From Streptomyces rishiriensis (GTDB lineage Bacteria > Actinomycetota > Actinomycetes > Streptomycetales > Streptomycetaceae), in the NCBI RefSeq assembly GCF_003112535.1, contig NZ_BEWA01000010.1, forward strand, positions 62,001 through 126,000: 64,000 nucleotides of DNA, written 5' to 3'. Position 1 is the stretch's first letter, and each line of letters begins with the position of its first letter. A model generated the notes under the pieces. The model was not told the origin of the DNA and did not search any database. It saw only the letters and a program-made list of their open reading frames with translations. The position numbers and the translations under genes were made by a program. Positions 15,956 to 24,616 of the stretch are shown in pieces.

Positions 15956-16240
15956 ATGACAGAAGCGACGCCTCCCGGTCTCCCTCGACGCAACACCAGG
16001 CCGGGCAGTGCACCTGTGGCCCCTGATCTGACAGTGAGGAAATGCGCTTGGACGTCTGGTGCGACTTACTCGGCGCTTGGGGCGCAAGGTACCCCAATCG
16101 GGGACGGTGCATGGGTCGAACATCGTATTACCGAGCCTCTGTTGAGTGATTTCCTCGGGCTGCTGGAGGCGATCCAGGAGGAACTCAATTCTCGGTGGAA
16201 CGTCCAGGGGAACTCTGACCTTAACGCGAACAGTGCGTGA
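15956..16240 (+). CDS. Hypothetical protein upstream of the DUF2637-type gene
   Basis: A 94-aa protein with codon use poorer in G/C third positions than most of the window, a sign of foreign or mobile origin. The C-terminal half (VEHRITEPLLSDFLGLLEAI) is a likely helix. The ribosome site is weak. Its TGA overlaps the GTG start of the next gene (GTGA), implying coupled translation. No known family was recognised. Confidence 0.5.
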   Translation: MTEATPPGLPRRNTRPGSAPVAPDLTVRKCAWTSGATYSALGAQGTPIGDGAWVEHRITEPLLSDFLGLLEAIQEELNSRWNVQGNSDLNANSA

Positions 16241-17007
16241 CGGAAGAAAATCCCATGAATCATGACTACGTGAATCCTGCGTTTGCGCAACGTGAGTGGT
16301 ACTCCTATGGAACGGGGAACGGCTGGAACGGGGGGTTCGACGACAGCGTCCACGCAGGGGTTCCCCTGACTGAACCCAGCACAGGGGGCTGGGACCCGGT
16401 CGAGGAACTTGCCAATCTCCTGCAGGAACCCGTGCAGGCGGAGCATTCGGCAAGGGTGCCGCCGCTTCGCAGGGAGCCTCCGGCCGGCGTCGACTTCAGC
16501 GACCCTCTGGAGAGCCTGGCTGCTCAGCTACCGCCTCCCCGACGCACTTCTGCCGGGCACCGGAAGATGGAAGTTCGAAAAGCCCGGCTCAAGTGGTTGC
16601 AGACCGGCAGCGTCGCCCTCGTCGCCCTCGTCGCCGCCATTGTGGCGATGGTCAGCGTCTTCGGCGGCATGGTGGCCTACAAGCCGCTGCAGAACATCAC
16701 GTCCGGAACAGGTGTCGGCATCGCACCGTCCTGGCCTCTTCTCGTGTACGGCCCGTGGATGGTGGCCTCTCTGTCCATTCTGCGCGCTGCCTTGCATCAA
16801 CGCCGAGCGGTCCACTCGTGGTTCATCGTTCTGCTCTTCTCCTCCGTCGCGATAATGCTGTGCGTAGCACAAGCACACAAGACCTTCACCGGAATCGCTG
16901 GAGCTGCTCTGCCCGCCCTCGCATCTCTCGCATGCTTTCAGCAACTCGTCCGGCAGATCACCCTGACCCTGCCACCACGACAGGCCCTGCGCCGCCACCG
17001 GCAGTGA
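16237..17007 (+). CDS. DUF2637-type membrane protein
   Basis: A 256-aa protein starting at GTG 16237 (ATG 16255 is a second option). A soluble Pro-rich N-terminal part of about 105 residues contains two ELANLLQ/SLAAQL-like segments. About four membrane helices follow: TGSVALVALVAAIVAMVSVF, LLVYGPWMVASLSIL, WFIVLLFSSVAIMLCVA and IAGAALPALASLACF. The basic KARLKWLQTGSVALV entry matches DUF2637 proteins of Streptomyces plasmids and integrative elements, where they are linked to spread or transfer functions that remain unproven. Codon bias is weaker than in neighbours. No integrase or replication gene is visible. Confidence 0.7.
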   Translation: MTEENPMNHDYVNPAFAQREWYSYGTGNGWNGGFDDSVHAGVPLTEPSTGGWDPVEELANLLQEPVQAEHSARVPPLRREPPAGVDFSDPLESLAAQLPPPRRTSAGHRKMEVRKARLKWLQTGSVALVALVAAIVAMVSVFGGMVAYKPLQNITSGTGVGIAPSWPLLVYGPWMVASLSILRAALHQRRAVHSWFIVLLFSSVAIMLCVAQAHKTFTGIAGAALPALASLACFQQLVRQITLTLPPRQALRRHRQ

Positions 17008-17181
17008 GCCCTTTTCCACTCGGTTGAATGTCGCTCTGCCCAGTCCCCGCTCCGCCCAGCCGCTGTTCGGCTCCTGCTGGAGGTGGGCGCCACGACCGCG
17101 CCCCCTCCAGTAGGAGCCGGACGCGGCCCCCCCGGGACTTCTTGTCGCCGATGGGCTCGTCCAGCATCACGGCTCGGGAGT

Positions 17182-18471
17182 TCAGGCCGACAGCGCCGTC
17201 TCACGCACCGCGCATGTCAAAGCGTTCAGGCCCTCGTCGAGTTCGCTGAAGGTGGCGGTAAGAGGCGGCAGCAGCTTGACGACCTCGCCGTCCGGGCCGG
17301 AGTTCTCGACCAGGAGGCCGAGTGCGAAGGAACGGGTGGTGACCCGCGCCGCGCGATCCGCGTCGTAAAACTCCAGGCCCCACACCAGGCCCCGGCCTCG
17401 GAACTCCTTGACGTCGTCGGGATGTTCGGCCTGGATCTTCGCCAATGTGCGTTCGACCTGCTCGCCGTGCAGCAGCGTCTGCTTCTCCAGTTGGTCGTTC
17501 GTCCAGTAGGCCTCGAGCGCGGCCGTGGCGGTGACGAAGGCCGGGTTGTTGCCTCGGAAGGTGCCGTTGTGCTCGCCCGGCTCCCAGATGTCGAGTTCTG
17601 GTTTGAAGAGGCACAGCGCCAGGGGAAGCCCGTAACCGCTGATGGACTTCGAGACGGTGACGATGTCGGGAACGATGCCCGCCTCCTCGAAGGAGAAGAA
17701 GGCGCCGGTGCGGCCGCACCCCATCTGGATGTCGTCCACGATCAGCAGCATGTCGTTGCGCCGGCACACCTCGGCGAGTTCACGCAGCCACTCGGGCCGG
17801 GCCACGTTGACGCCTCCCTCCCCCTGCACGGTCTCGACGATCACGGCGGCGGGGCGGTCGAGTCCGGAGCCCTTGTCCGCCAAGAGCCGCTCGAACCATG
17901 CGAAGGGAGGGGCGTCGCCCAGATAGCCGTCGTAGGGCATGGGGACGCTGTGCACCAGTGACACACCCGCGCCCGCCCGTTTGAAGGTGTTGCCGGTGAC
18001 CGCGAGCGAGCCGAGGGTCATACCGTGGAAGGCGTTCGTGAACGACACGACCGTCTCACGGCCCTTGACCTTGCGGGCCAGCTTGAGCGCCGCCTCGACG
18101 GCATTGGTGCCGGTCGGGCCCGAGAACATCACCTTGTACGACAGTTCCCGCGGCCGCAGGATCACGTCCCGGAAGGTCTGCAGGAACGTGCGCTTGGCCG
18201 CGGTCGACATGTCCAGGCCTTGGGTGACCCGGTCACGTTGGAGGTAGTCGATCAACGCCCCCTTGAAAAGGGGGTTGTTGTGGCCGTAGTTGAGCGAGCC
18301 CGCACCGGTGAAGAAGTCGACGTACGCGCGGCCCAGTTCGTCGTACAGGTATGAACCGCGGGCACGGTCGAAGACGGTCGGCCAGCCGCGGCAGTAGCTG
18401 CGGACTTCCGACTCCAGGGTCTCGAAGACGTCGTCCTGATCGGGTGCAGCGACCCGCTGATGACGGTCCAT
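17182..18471 (-). CDS. ectB: Diaminobutyrate--2-oxoglutarate aminotransferase (EctB-type)
   Basis: A 429-aa class III PLP aminotransferase. Recognisable segments are FTGAGSLNYGHNNPLFKGAL (about residue 52), MFSGPTGTNAVEAALKLARK (cofactor phosphate), the IVDDIQMGCGRTGAFFSFE strand, and the PLP lysine in TVSKSISGYG (about 275). These match EctB, which makes L-2,4-diaminobutyrate from aspartate semialdehyde and glutamate. EctA and EctC are absent, so ectoine is not the product here. The adenylation enzyme at 22931 has an acidic pocket, so a role in supplying its substrate is an attractive inference. It lies 65 bases downstream of, and co-directional with, the unknown 148-aa gene. Confidence 0.88.
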   Translation of the reverse strand: MDRHQRVAAPDQDDVFETLESEVRSYCRGWPTVFDRARGSYLYDELGRAYVDFFTGAGSLNYGHNNPLFKGALIDYLQRDRVTQGLDMSTAAKRTFLQTFRDVILRPRELSYKVMFSGPTGTNAVEAALKLARKVKGRETVVSFTNAFHGMTLGSLAVTGNTFKRAGAGVSLVHSVPMPYDGYLGDAPPFAWFERLLADKGSGLDRPAAVIVETVQGEGGVNVARPEWLRELAEVCRRNDMLLIVDDIQMGCGRTGAFFSFEEAGIVPDIVTVSKSISGYGLPLALCLFKPELDIWEPGEHNGTFRGNNPAFVTATAALEAYWTNDQLEKQTLLHGEQVERTLAKIQAEHPDDVKEFRGRGLVWGLEFYDADRAARVTTRSFALGLLVENSGPDGEVVKLLPPLTATFSELDEGLNALTCAVRETALSA

Positions 18472-18536
18472 GGCACATCCTTGAAGGAGCAGGGGAGTGG
18501 ACGGGTGAGCTCGAAGAGGCGGGCGGACACGTGACG

Positions 18537-18983
18537 TCAGACGGCGGCTGCGAGGTGACGGAGCCAGGCGGATGTGGGCCGGGCGACGACCCGGCCGGGG
18601 GCTCGGCTGCGGGCGGCCAGGATCTCCCGCAGGAGCGCCTCCCTCTGGTGCAGCGCGCCCGGACGGCCGGTGAGGGCCCGCCGCCACACACGGGTGATGT
18701 CGAGCGGGCTGAGGTCGCCGGAGCGGTACGACGCACGGCAGTGCAGCAGAACGCCGCCGTTTTCCTCGGGAAGCGGTGTGGACAGGTCGACATGGACGGA
18801 GGTCTCGGGAAACTCCACCGTCACAGCGTCCTCGTGGCACACGACCTGAAGGGCCTCGGCCAATCGGCTGTCGCCGATGATGAGGGCGTATCGGAGGGCG
18901 AGGCCGTGCCGCTGCACGGCGCTGCCCTGCCGGTGCCGCCGGGCCTGGCGGCCCGCACGGGGTGAGGTTCTTTGATCGGGCAT
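18537..18983 (-). CDS. Hypothetical protein, 148 aa
   Basis: ATG 18983 follows an AGGAG site 12 bases upstream. A basic N-terminus of about 30 residues leads to a beta-rich centre (YALIIGDSRLAEALQVVCHE, TVEFPETSVHVDLSTPLPEE) and a helical end (TGRPGALHQREALLREILAA). No family was recognised. The layout could be a small ligand-binding or regulatory domain. It probably forms an operon with the EctB-type gene and lies downstream of two dyad sites. Confidence 0.6.
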   Translation of the reverse strand: MPDQRTSPRAGRQARRHRQGSAVQRHGLALRYALIIGDSRLAEALQVVCHEDAVTVEFPETSVHVDLSTPLPEENGGVLLHCRASYRSGDLSPLDITRVWRRALTGRPGALHQREALLREILAARSRAPGRVVARPTSAWLRHLAAAV

Positions 18984-19340
18984 GGTGCGCTGTCTCCTGC
19001 CTACGGGCCGTCTCCCGGGTCTCGCGGCGGACGAGGGCCTGCTGGTGACGACGGGCTGGATCTCCGAGGTCCGGGTGAGCCGGGTACGGGGACGGGCTGA
19101 CGTCGGGGCCGCCGCGCTTCCCCCCGTGGACGGGCTCCGGGTTTCCGTCCTCGCAGCGAGCGGCCGCTTCCCGTGTTCGCACCCGACGACCGCATCGGCT
19201 TCCCCGAGGATGCCGCGGTTCAGCTCGTCGAACCGCACATCTCCTTTCACCCCGACGGACCGATTGCGGTCTCACGGAACGTACGCAGGCCGGCCGTCCT
19301 CGCATCCAGGCAGTCTGCCGATGTGCCGAAAGCCGCCTGT

Positions 19341-19359
19341 CAATGTGACGTTCACATTG
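19341..19359. promoter_or_regulatory. Perfect 8-bp-arm dyad
   Basis: CAATGTGA-cgt-TCACATTG, an AT-rich perfect inverted repeat with a 3-base centre. It resembles an operator for a dimeric HTH protein. It lies about 360 bases upstream of the 148-aa gene (leftward) and 580 bases upstream of the SARP. Confidence 0.6.
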
Positions 19360-19529
19360 TGGACTCCTTCTGGCGGGCATTCGCCCGGAGATGGCGTTGA
19401 TCGGGTCGACGAAAGTATGGCAAAGGGCGCTCAAGAAACTGTTGGAGAAAGCGTTGAATCGCAGCTCGGAGGTGCCTGGTGCGGGGTTTGTGGCGGCCGT
19501 CGAGGGCGACCCGTGGTCGTTACAACTGT

Positions 19530-19545
19530 GAAACCGTGCGGTTTC
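19530..19545. promoter_or_regulatory. Dyad GAAACCG-tg-CGGTTTC upstream of the SARP
   Basis: 7-base arms identical to those of the operators at 237-252 and 2182 (GAAACCG/CGGTTTC), with a different 2-base centre (TG in place of AT). Its core ACCG-NN-CGGT also resembles gamma-butyrolactone receptor (ARE) boxes. It could link the SARP to a TetR-type regulator. Confidence 0.6.
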
Positions 19546-19937
19546 GTCGACTGTCGGTGCAGGGACTGGTTTCGGCCACGCGCATGGCTTGCGGCTCGCC
19601 AGCCCAGATTGCGCCAAATCGTTGTCTCGCGGCTGGAGTCGCACCCTGTCGCCCCGGTGACGGTGCCGATGAGCTGCTGCGAGGGCGGGAATGCTTGGTT
19701 CCCCTGGTGATTCCGGGCCGTGGGGCAGGACCGCTGCCCTGGTGACATTTGCCGCACAACGGTTATAACGGACGTGCGCTCTTCGCTGTCACACGCGTTG
19801 TATGCAAAGGTCGTTCGTAGCTTTAGCGCCAAAAGGACCCTGGGTGCCCTTGGTTTACCTGCAAACCACTGTGTATGTTTCTGCTGCTTCGTGAATCTGG
19901 ATGGGTCACCGGCATCTGCATCAGAAATGGGGGACTG

Positions 19938-20798
19938 ATGGATCGCTCGAAGCATTTGGACGAACGAATTCCGAGGCCGCTGGTACGGGAACGGCAAGCG
20001 AATCAGATGGACGCGGCGACGGTTCAGGGAAGGGTTCTCGGCCCCTTGCATCTGGGCGCCTCCGGGTCGGATGAAGGCGTCTCGATCGCACCGAAGGTTC
20101 GTACGGTCATGGCCATGCTGTTGGTCCATGTCGACCAACTGGTTCCGGTCCACGCCTTCATGCGCGAGCTCTGGGGAGAGCGGCCGCCGGCAACCGGCTT
20201 GCGGACCCTGCAGACCTACGTACTGAACTGCAGAAAAATTCTGTGCACGATCACCGGTCGCTCACCCGCCCATGTCGCACGGGAGGTCCTGGTGACCGGA
20301 GCGGGGGGTTATGGGCTGAAGAGTGCTCATATCTGCCTGGACTGGCTGGAGTTCCAGCGGCTGAAGAACCTCGGGACCACGGCACTGGAAGAGGGTGAGA
20401 GCGCGACGGGGATCGAACTGCTCGACGCCGCCCTGGCGCTGTGGCGGGGCGATGCTCTGGTCGACACCCCGGAGGGGCCTGTACTCCATTCGAAACGGCG
20501 GTTCTTCGAGGAGTCCCGGCTCGACGCCATAGCGATACGGGCCGAGGCGCAGATCAAGGCCGGCCTGCACCAGCGGGCCATCACCCAGCTGGCCGCAGTG
20601 ACCACCGAGCACACGCTCCATGAGGGACTCCAGGCCCAGTACGCTCGCGCACTCGCGCTCGGCGGGCGCAGGGCCGAGGCCCTCGGCGTGCTGCGCACGC
20701 TGCGCACCCGGCTGGTGAGCGAGATCGGGATCGAGCCCGGCGCCCCGCTCAGGGAACTCCAGCTGGCCATACTGAGTTCGGAGCCCGGCGCGGTGTGA
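19938..20798 (+). CDS. SARP-family pathway activator
   Basis: A 286-aa protein with the two-domain SARP layout. An OmpR-like winged helix covers about residues 30-125 (VRTVMAMLLVHVDQLVPVHA, then ELWGERPPATGLRTLQTYV, then GAGGYGL). The BTAD domain covers about residues 135-285 (ALALWRGDALVDTPEG, then YARALALGGRRAEALGVLRT). ATG 19938 follows GGGGGA. It has no ATPase domain, unlike the AfsR-type protein at 59615. It is probably the activator of the forward gene series starting at 21867. Confidence 0.9.
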   Translation: MDRSKHLDERIPRPLVRERQANQMDAATVQGRVLGPLHLGASGSDEGVSIAPKVRTVMAMLLVHVDQLVPVHAFMRELWGERPPATGLRTLQTYVLNCRKILCTITGRSPAHVAREVLVTGAGGYGLKSAHICLDWLEFQRLKNLGTTALEEGESATGIELLDAALALWRGDALVDTPEGPVLHSKRRFFEESRLDAIAIRAEAQIKAGLHQRAITQLAAVTTEHTLHEGLQAQYARALALGGRRAEALGVLRTLRTRLVSEIGIEPGAPLRELQLAILSSEPGAV

Positions 20799-21866
20799 AG
20801 CCCCCCCGCGGTGGGTCACGGGCGGCTGCGGAGCGGAGGGCAGTGATCGCCGCGCCGGCTCCCGTGGGGGCCCCGCGGCTCCGATGAGAACGGTGCCGGC
20901 CTCATGGCATCAGCCGGCCCCTACACCGCCAGGCGCACTGGGTGAGGCGCCCGGCGCCTTGGAGACGCGGATCGGCGAGGCGGTCCGCAGCCCGGCGAGC
21001 ACTCGGGCCTGCGGACCGCCTGCGCCGTCGCCGCTGAGGGGGCGAGCCCGGCAGCCCCGGGCTCTTCCTGACCGCAAGTACGGTGTTGCCGCCGTACGAC
21101 TGAGCGGTTGTCGGTCTGGTCGGCCGCTCCTTCACCAGGGCGCGTGAGTCACCCGGCCGATCTGCGGCGGGGTCGGCGGTGCGGCACCGTGCAGGCAGCA
21201 CGGTCGCGGCCGGACGAGCTGGTGAACTCCCCGACGGAAAGCGTGCCCGTGGAATCCGTCCGAGGTGCCCGAGACGGTCGTCCGAGTTGAGGCGCCCGCC
21301 CCCGCACGGCCATCAGTCGGAGGGCATTGACGACGCGGCCGTCATGCCTGTCCCTGCGGGTACCAGAAACAGCAGGGACGGGAACCGAGCGGCCGTGCAC
21401 CGTGATCCTTTCGTCGTGGCGCACGTACTCGTCACTGGGAGGACCGGCTTCCCCCATCGCCGAGGCCCTGCCCGGCACGGACCGGACATGCCCGGCCGTT
21501 GACAGCCCTCGGACTCACGTGATGAGTCCCGGCCGATCACGAGAACGACGGAGCCCTGTCCCGCCCCCTCGGAGGCTGTCCTCTCTTCGCCCGTCGGCCT
21601 TCAGACATCCAGGACAGGCCGACAAATGCCGTCTGAACTGCGCCTCTGCCATATCCAGGCTCAACGTTGAAGGCTTCTGGGGCTGGTTCCCCACAAGATC
21701 TCGACGGGGGGCTGCGAGGCTGAGACCGCAAAGGCCCCGCGACGGGGGCGCCGCTCGCATCCGCCGCCCGGAACAGGCCCGACGGGCCGGACGCATCCGG
21801 CCGACACGGCGCCGATGGGGAGCAGACCGGTGAGGCCTGACCATGAACGAGCAGGAGGGCGTGGAT
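20799..21866. other. 1.07-kb non-coding stretch between SARP and the biosynthetic operon
   Basis: No frame shows convincing coding bias on either strand. Short frames are Arg/Pro-rich. It probably holds the promoter of the 21867 operon plus unexplained sequence. No strong hairpin was found after the SARP stop. Confidence 0.4.
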
Positions 21867-22892
21867 ATGACCACGCATAACGCGACCGAGAGCGAAGCGG
21901 GTCTGCAACTCGTCGAGTTGATGACCGGCTTCTGGAAGGCACAGGCCGTCTACATGGCGACCGAGCTGGGCATCGTCGATCACATCGCCGCTGCGGGCCG
22001 GATCCCCGCAGTCGACCTGGCGCACCGCACCGGCACCGACGCCGACGCCCTGGGACGGCTGCTGTTGTTCCTCGACAGCCTCGGTGTGGTCGACGGCGAC
22101 GAGAAATGCGGCTACGCCCTCACCCCTGTCGGCGCCTTGCTGCGCACCGACGCTCCTCACTCGATGAGCGACCACGTCCGCCTGCACGGCTCGTACTTCT
22201 ACCAGGCGTGGAGTGCTCTGTCCCACTCTCTGCACACCGGACGATCGGCGTTCACCCGTGTCTTCGGCAGCGACCTGTTCTCGTACCTGCACCAGAATCC
22301 CGACGTGGCGCTGACATACGAACGCGCCATGACGGCGGGCGCCCCCTTCTTCGCCGAGGTCGCTCACGCCTTCGACTTCTCCCGCGCACGTCGGATCGTG
22401 GACGTCGCCGGCGGGAACGGAGCACTCATCGAGGAGATCCTCGACGCACATCCCGGCCCCCACGCCGTACTGTTCGACGCACCCGATGTCCTCGAGGAGT
22501 CGGCGAACCGCCGGATCGCCACGGTGCACGCGGACCGATGCCGGCGAATCGCCGGAGACCTCTTCGAGGCGGTGCCCGACGACGGTGACGTCTACCTCCT
22601 CTCGCGCATCCTGCACTGCTTCGACGACGAGGCCTGCCACCGGATCCTCACGAACTGCCGCAGCGCGATGGCCCCGAACGCCCGACTGGTGATCGTGGAA
22701 CGCATCCTCGCCAAGGACACCGGCTCCTCGCTCGCCCAGGGCTACAACCTGCACATGCTGGTAGTGCACGGCGGCGGCCGCGAACGGGACGAGGCGCACT
22801 ACCGCGCTCTTCTCGGACAGGCCGGGTTCGCCGTGGAATCACTGCGCCGGCTGTCACTGGAGACACATCTCCTCGTCGCGGTGTCCAGCTGA
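21867..22892 (+). CDS. SAM-dependent O-methyltransferase (Methyltransf_2 type)
   Basis: The start is ATG 21867, 8 bases after a perfect AGGAGG; the earlier ATG 21843 lacks a ribosome site. The 341-aa protein has an N-terminal dimerisation winged helix (YMATELGIVDHIAAAG, then GRLLLFLDSLGVV) and a Rossmann domain with the SAM loop IVDVAGGNGALIEEIL at about residue 175. The putative base region is LSRILHCFDDEACHRIL (His at about 250). It resembles the DnrK/TcmN group and plant-like O-methyltransferases. It opens the operon of the free-standing adenylation enzyme, so it may methylate an N-OH, OH or carboxyl group of that product. Confidence 0.88.
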   Translation: MTTHNATESEAGLQLVELMTGFWKAQAVYMATELGIVDHIAAAGRIPAVDLAHRTGTDADALGRLLLFLDSLGVVDGDEKCGYALTPVGALLRTDAPHSMSDHVRLHGSYFYQAWSALSHSLHTGRSAFTRVFGSDLFSYLHQNPDVALTYERAMTAGAPFFAEVAHAFDFSRARRIVDVAGGNGALIEEILDAHPGPHAVLFDAPDVLEESANRRIATVHADRCRRIAGDLFEAVPDDGDVYLLSRILHCFDDEACHRILTNCRSAMAPNARLVIVERILAKDTGSSLAQGYNLHMLVVHGGGRERDEAHYRALLGQAGFAVESLRRLSLETHLLVAVSS

Positions 22893-22930
22893 CCCCTCAT
22901 CACCCGCCACTGACGGACCCGGGAGAGACC

Positions 22931-24616
22931 TTGAACAGCCAGGCCCCGTCCACGCGCCTCACCGCCGATCCCGCTCCACAGCCCCGGCCCGAACTGCCCC
23001 TGGCGCCGGGCGCGGTCCCCCGGGCACGAGAACTGGCCCTGCGTAACCCGGTAGCGCTCGACACGACGACCGCCCTCCTCGACCACGTCATCCGGCACGC
23101 CCGGGTCCGCCCGGACGCCTGTGCCGTCTTGGACGGCGAACGCACCCTGACCTACGGGCAGTTGCTCGCCAGGGTCGCCTCGGCGAGAGACGCGCTGTAC
23201 GCCCGGGGGGTGCGGGCCGGTGACCTGGTCGCCGCCGTCGGCCCGCGCAGCGCGCACACCCCGGTCGTCTTCCTGGCTCTGGAGAGCCTCCTGGCGTCGT
23301 ATGTGCCGATCGACATGAGCTGGCCGGAGAACCGTGTCCGTGACGTGCTCGACCGCAGCAAGCCCGCCCTGTTGCTCGACTACTCCGGCCGCGCAGCCTC
23401 AGCCGCGCGTTCGGCCGCCGACGCCGAGGGGCTCGGCACGCTGAGCCTGCCGACAGAAGGCAAGCCCGGCCCCGTGGACCACGAAACGTACGGCGACCGC
23501 GGCGGCGAGACCCGGTACACGATCTTCACCTCGGGCACGACCGGCCGCCCGAAAGGCGCCGTCATCGAGCACCAGGGCCTGCTCAACCATCTGTGGTCCA
23601 AGACGGCCGACCTGTCACTGGGGCCCGAGGACGCGGTGGCCTTCTCGGCGCCGCTGGTGTTCGACATCTCCATCTGGCAGATGCTCTGCCCGTTCCTGGT
23701 GGGCGGCAGGGTCGTCGTGATCGACGATGCCGCCATGCGCATGCCGCGCTGGCTGATCGGCGCCCTGGACACCGCGGACGTCACCGTCGCGGAGTTGGTG
23801 CCCACGGTCGTCGGCCGGCTGCTCGACGAGATACGGCGCCAGGAGGGGCCGGCGCTGCCGAAACTGCGGTGGCTGCTGTCCACCGGCGAGGAGCTGTATC
23901 CCGCCCTGGCGGAGCAGGTACTCGACACGCTCCCGCACGTGTCCCTCGTCAACGCGTACGGGCCCGCAGAGTGCTCCGACGACGTCTCCCTGCACACCGT
24001 GACCCGCGCCGACCTGCGCCGCCCCCGACTGCCGGTCGGCACCCCCGTCGCCAACTGCACCCTCCATGTCCTGCGCCAGAGAGACGACGGCGCCTGGCGG
24101 CCGGCCGAACCTGAGGAGAGCGGCGAGCTGTTCGTCGGCGGCACCTGCGTCGGGTCGGGCTACCTCCATGACACCGCCACCACGGAACGCGCCTTCTTCC
24201 GCGACCCCTTCGACCCGGATTCCCCGACCTGCCGGATCTACCGCACCGGCGACCTCGCCCGCGTGGAGGACGGGCTCCTGTACTACCTGGGCCGCGGCGA
24301 CCGGCAGGTCAAGGTCGGCGGCGTCCGGATGGAACTGGACGAGATCGAGGCGGTCCTCAGCCGGCACCCAGCCGTCGAACAGTGCGCCGTCACCGTCTTC
24401 GACCAGGACGTCATGAGCGAACTGGTCGCCCACTACACCCTGCGCACCGAGGTGCCGCAGCAGGAACTACGGCTGGCGCTCAGCGCGGCCCTGCCCCCGG
24501 TGATGGTTCCGCGCCGCTGGCAGCAGTGGGACACGCTGCCCCTGAGCCGCAACGGAAAGATCGACTACCGGTCGCTCACGGCGGCCACGGCCAGCACCCG
24601 GAAAGAGGCACTATGA
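22931..24616 (+). CDS. Free-standing NRPS adenylation enzyme
   Basis: A 561-aa stand-alone A domain starting at TTG 22931 after GGGAGAG. Core motifs seen: A3 FTSGTTGRPKGAVIEH, A5 NAYGPAECSDD, A7 YRTGDLARVEDG, A8 GRGDRQVKVGGVRMELDEIE, A10 LSRNGKIDYR. No carrier domain is attached; the likely partner is the PCP at 26541. Aligning by eye to GrsA, I read the pocket as D-I-W-E-L-T-A-D-D-(K). Three acidic residues facing the side chain suggest a basic amino acid such as 2,4-diaminobutyrate. The stop overlaps the next start (ATGA). Confidence 0.9.
   Translation: MNSQAPSTRLTADPAPQPRPELPLAPGAVPRARELALRNPVALDTTTALLDHVIRHARVRPDACAVLDGERTLTYGQLLARVASARDALYARGVRAGDLVAAVGPRSAHTPVVFLALESLLASYVPIDMSWPENRVRDVLDRSKPALLLDYSGRAASAARSAADAEGLGTLSLPTEGKPGPVDHETYGDRGGETRYTIFTSGTTGRPKGAVIEHQGLLNHLWSKTADLSLGPEDAVAFSAPLVFDISIWQMLCPFLVGGRVVVIDDAAMRMPRWLIGALDTADVTVAELVPTVVGRLLDEIRRQEGPALPKLRWLLSTGEELYPALAEQVLDTLPHVSLVNAYGPAECSDDVSLHTVTRADLRRPRLPVGTPVANCTLHVLRQRDDGAWRPAEPEESGELFVGGTCVGSGYLHDTATTERAFFRDPFDPDSPTCRIYRTGDLARVEDGLLYYLGRGDRQVKVGGVRMELDEIEAVLSRHPAVEQCAVTVFDQDVMSELVAHYTLRTEVPQQELRLALSAALPPVMVPRRWQQWDTLPLSRNGKIDYRSLTAATASTRKEAL

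Larger units (their letters stand above)
18984..19937. other. Long regulatory intergenic region before the SARP gene
   Basis: 954 bases without a convincing gene between the leftward 148-aa gene and the SARP. The right half is AT-richer than the genome and holds two perfect dyads (19341-19359, 19530-19545). The short frames inside it show no codon bias. Confidence 0.5.

Noticed and set aside
16958..17170. Short leftward frame (MMLDEPIGDKKSRGG...) downstream of the EctB-type gene
   Set aside because: It overlaps the end of the DUF2637-type gene, has no ribosome site, and the second half is low-complexity.
17182..18471. Ectoine biosynthesis operon
   Set aside because: Only the EctB-type gene is present; no EctA, EctC or EctD within the window.
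19938..20153. Leftward frame 19431-20153 overlapping the SARP start
   Set aside because: Opposes a well-supported SARP domain and lacks coding bias in the non-overlapping part.
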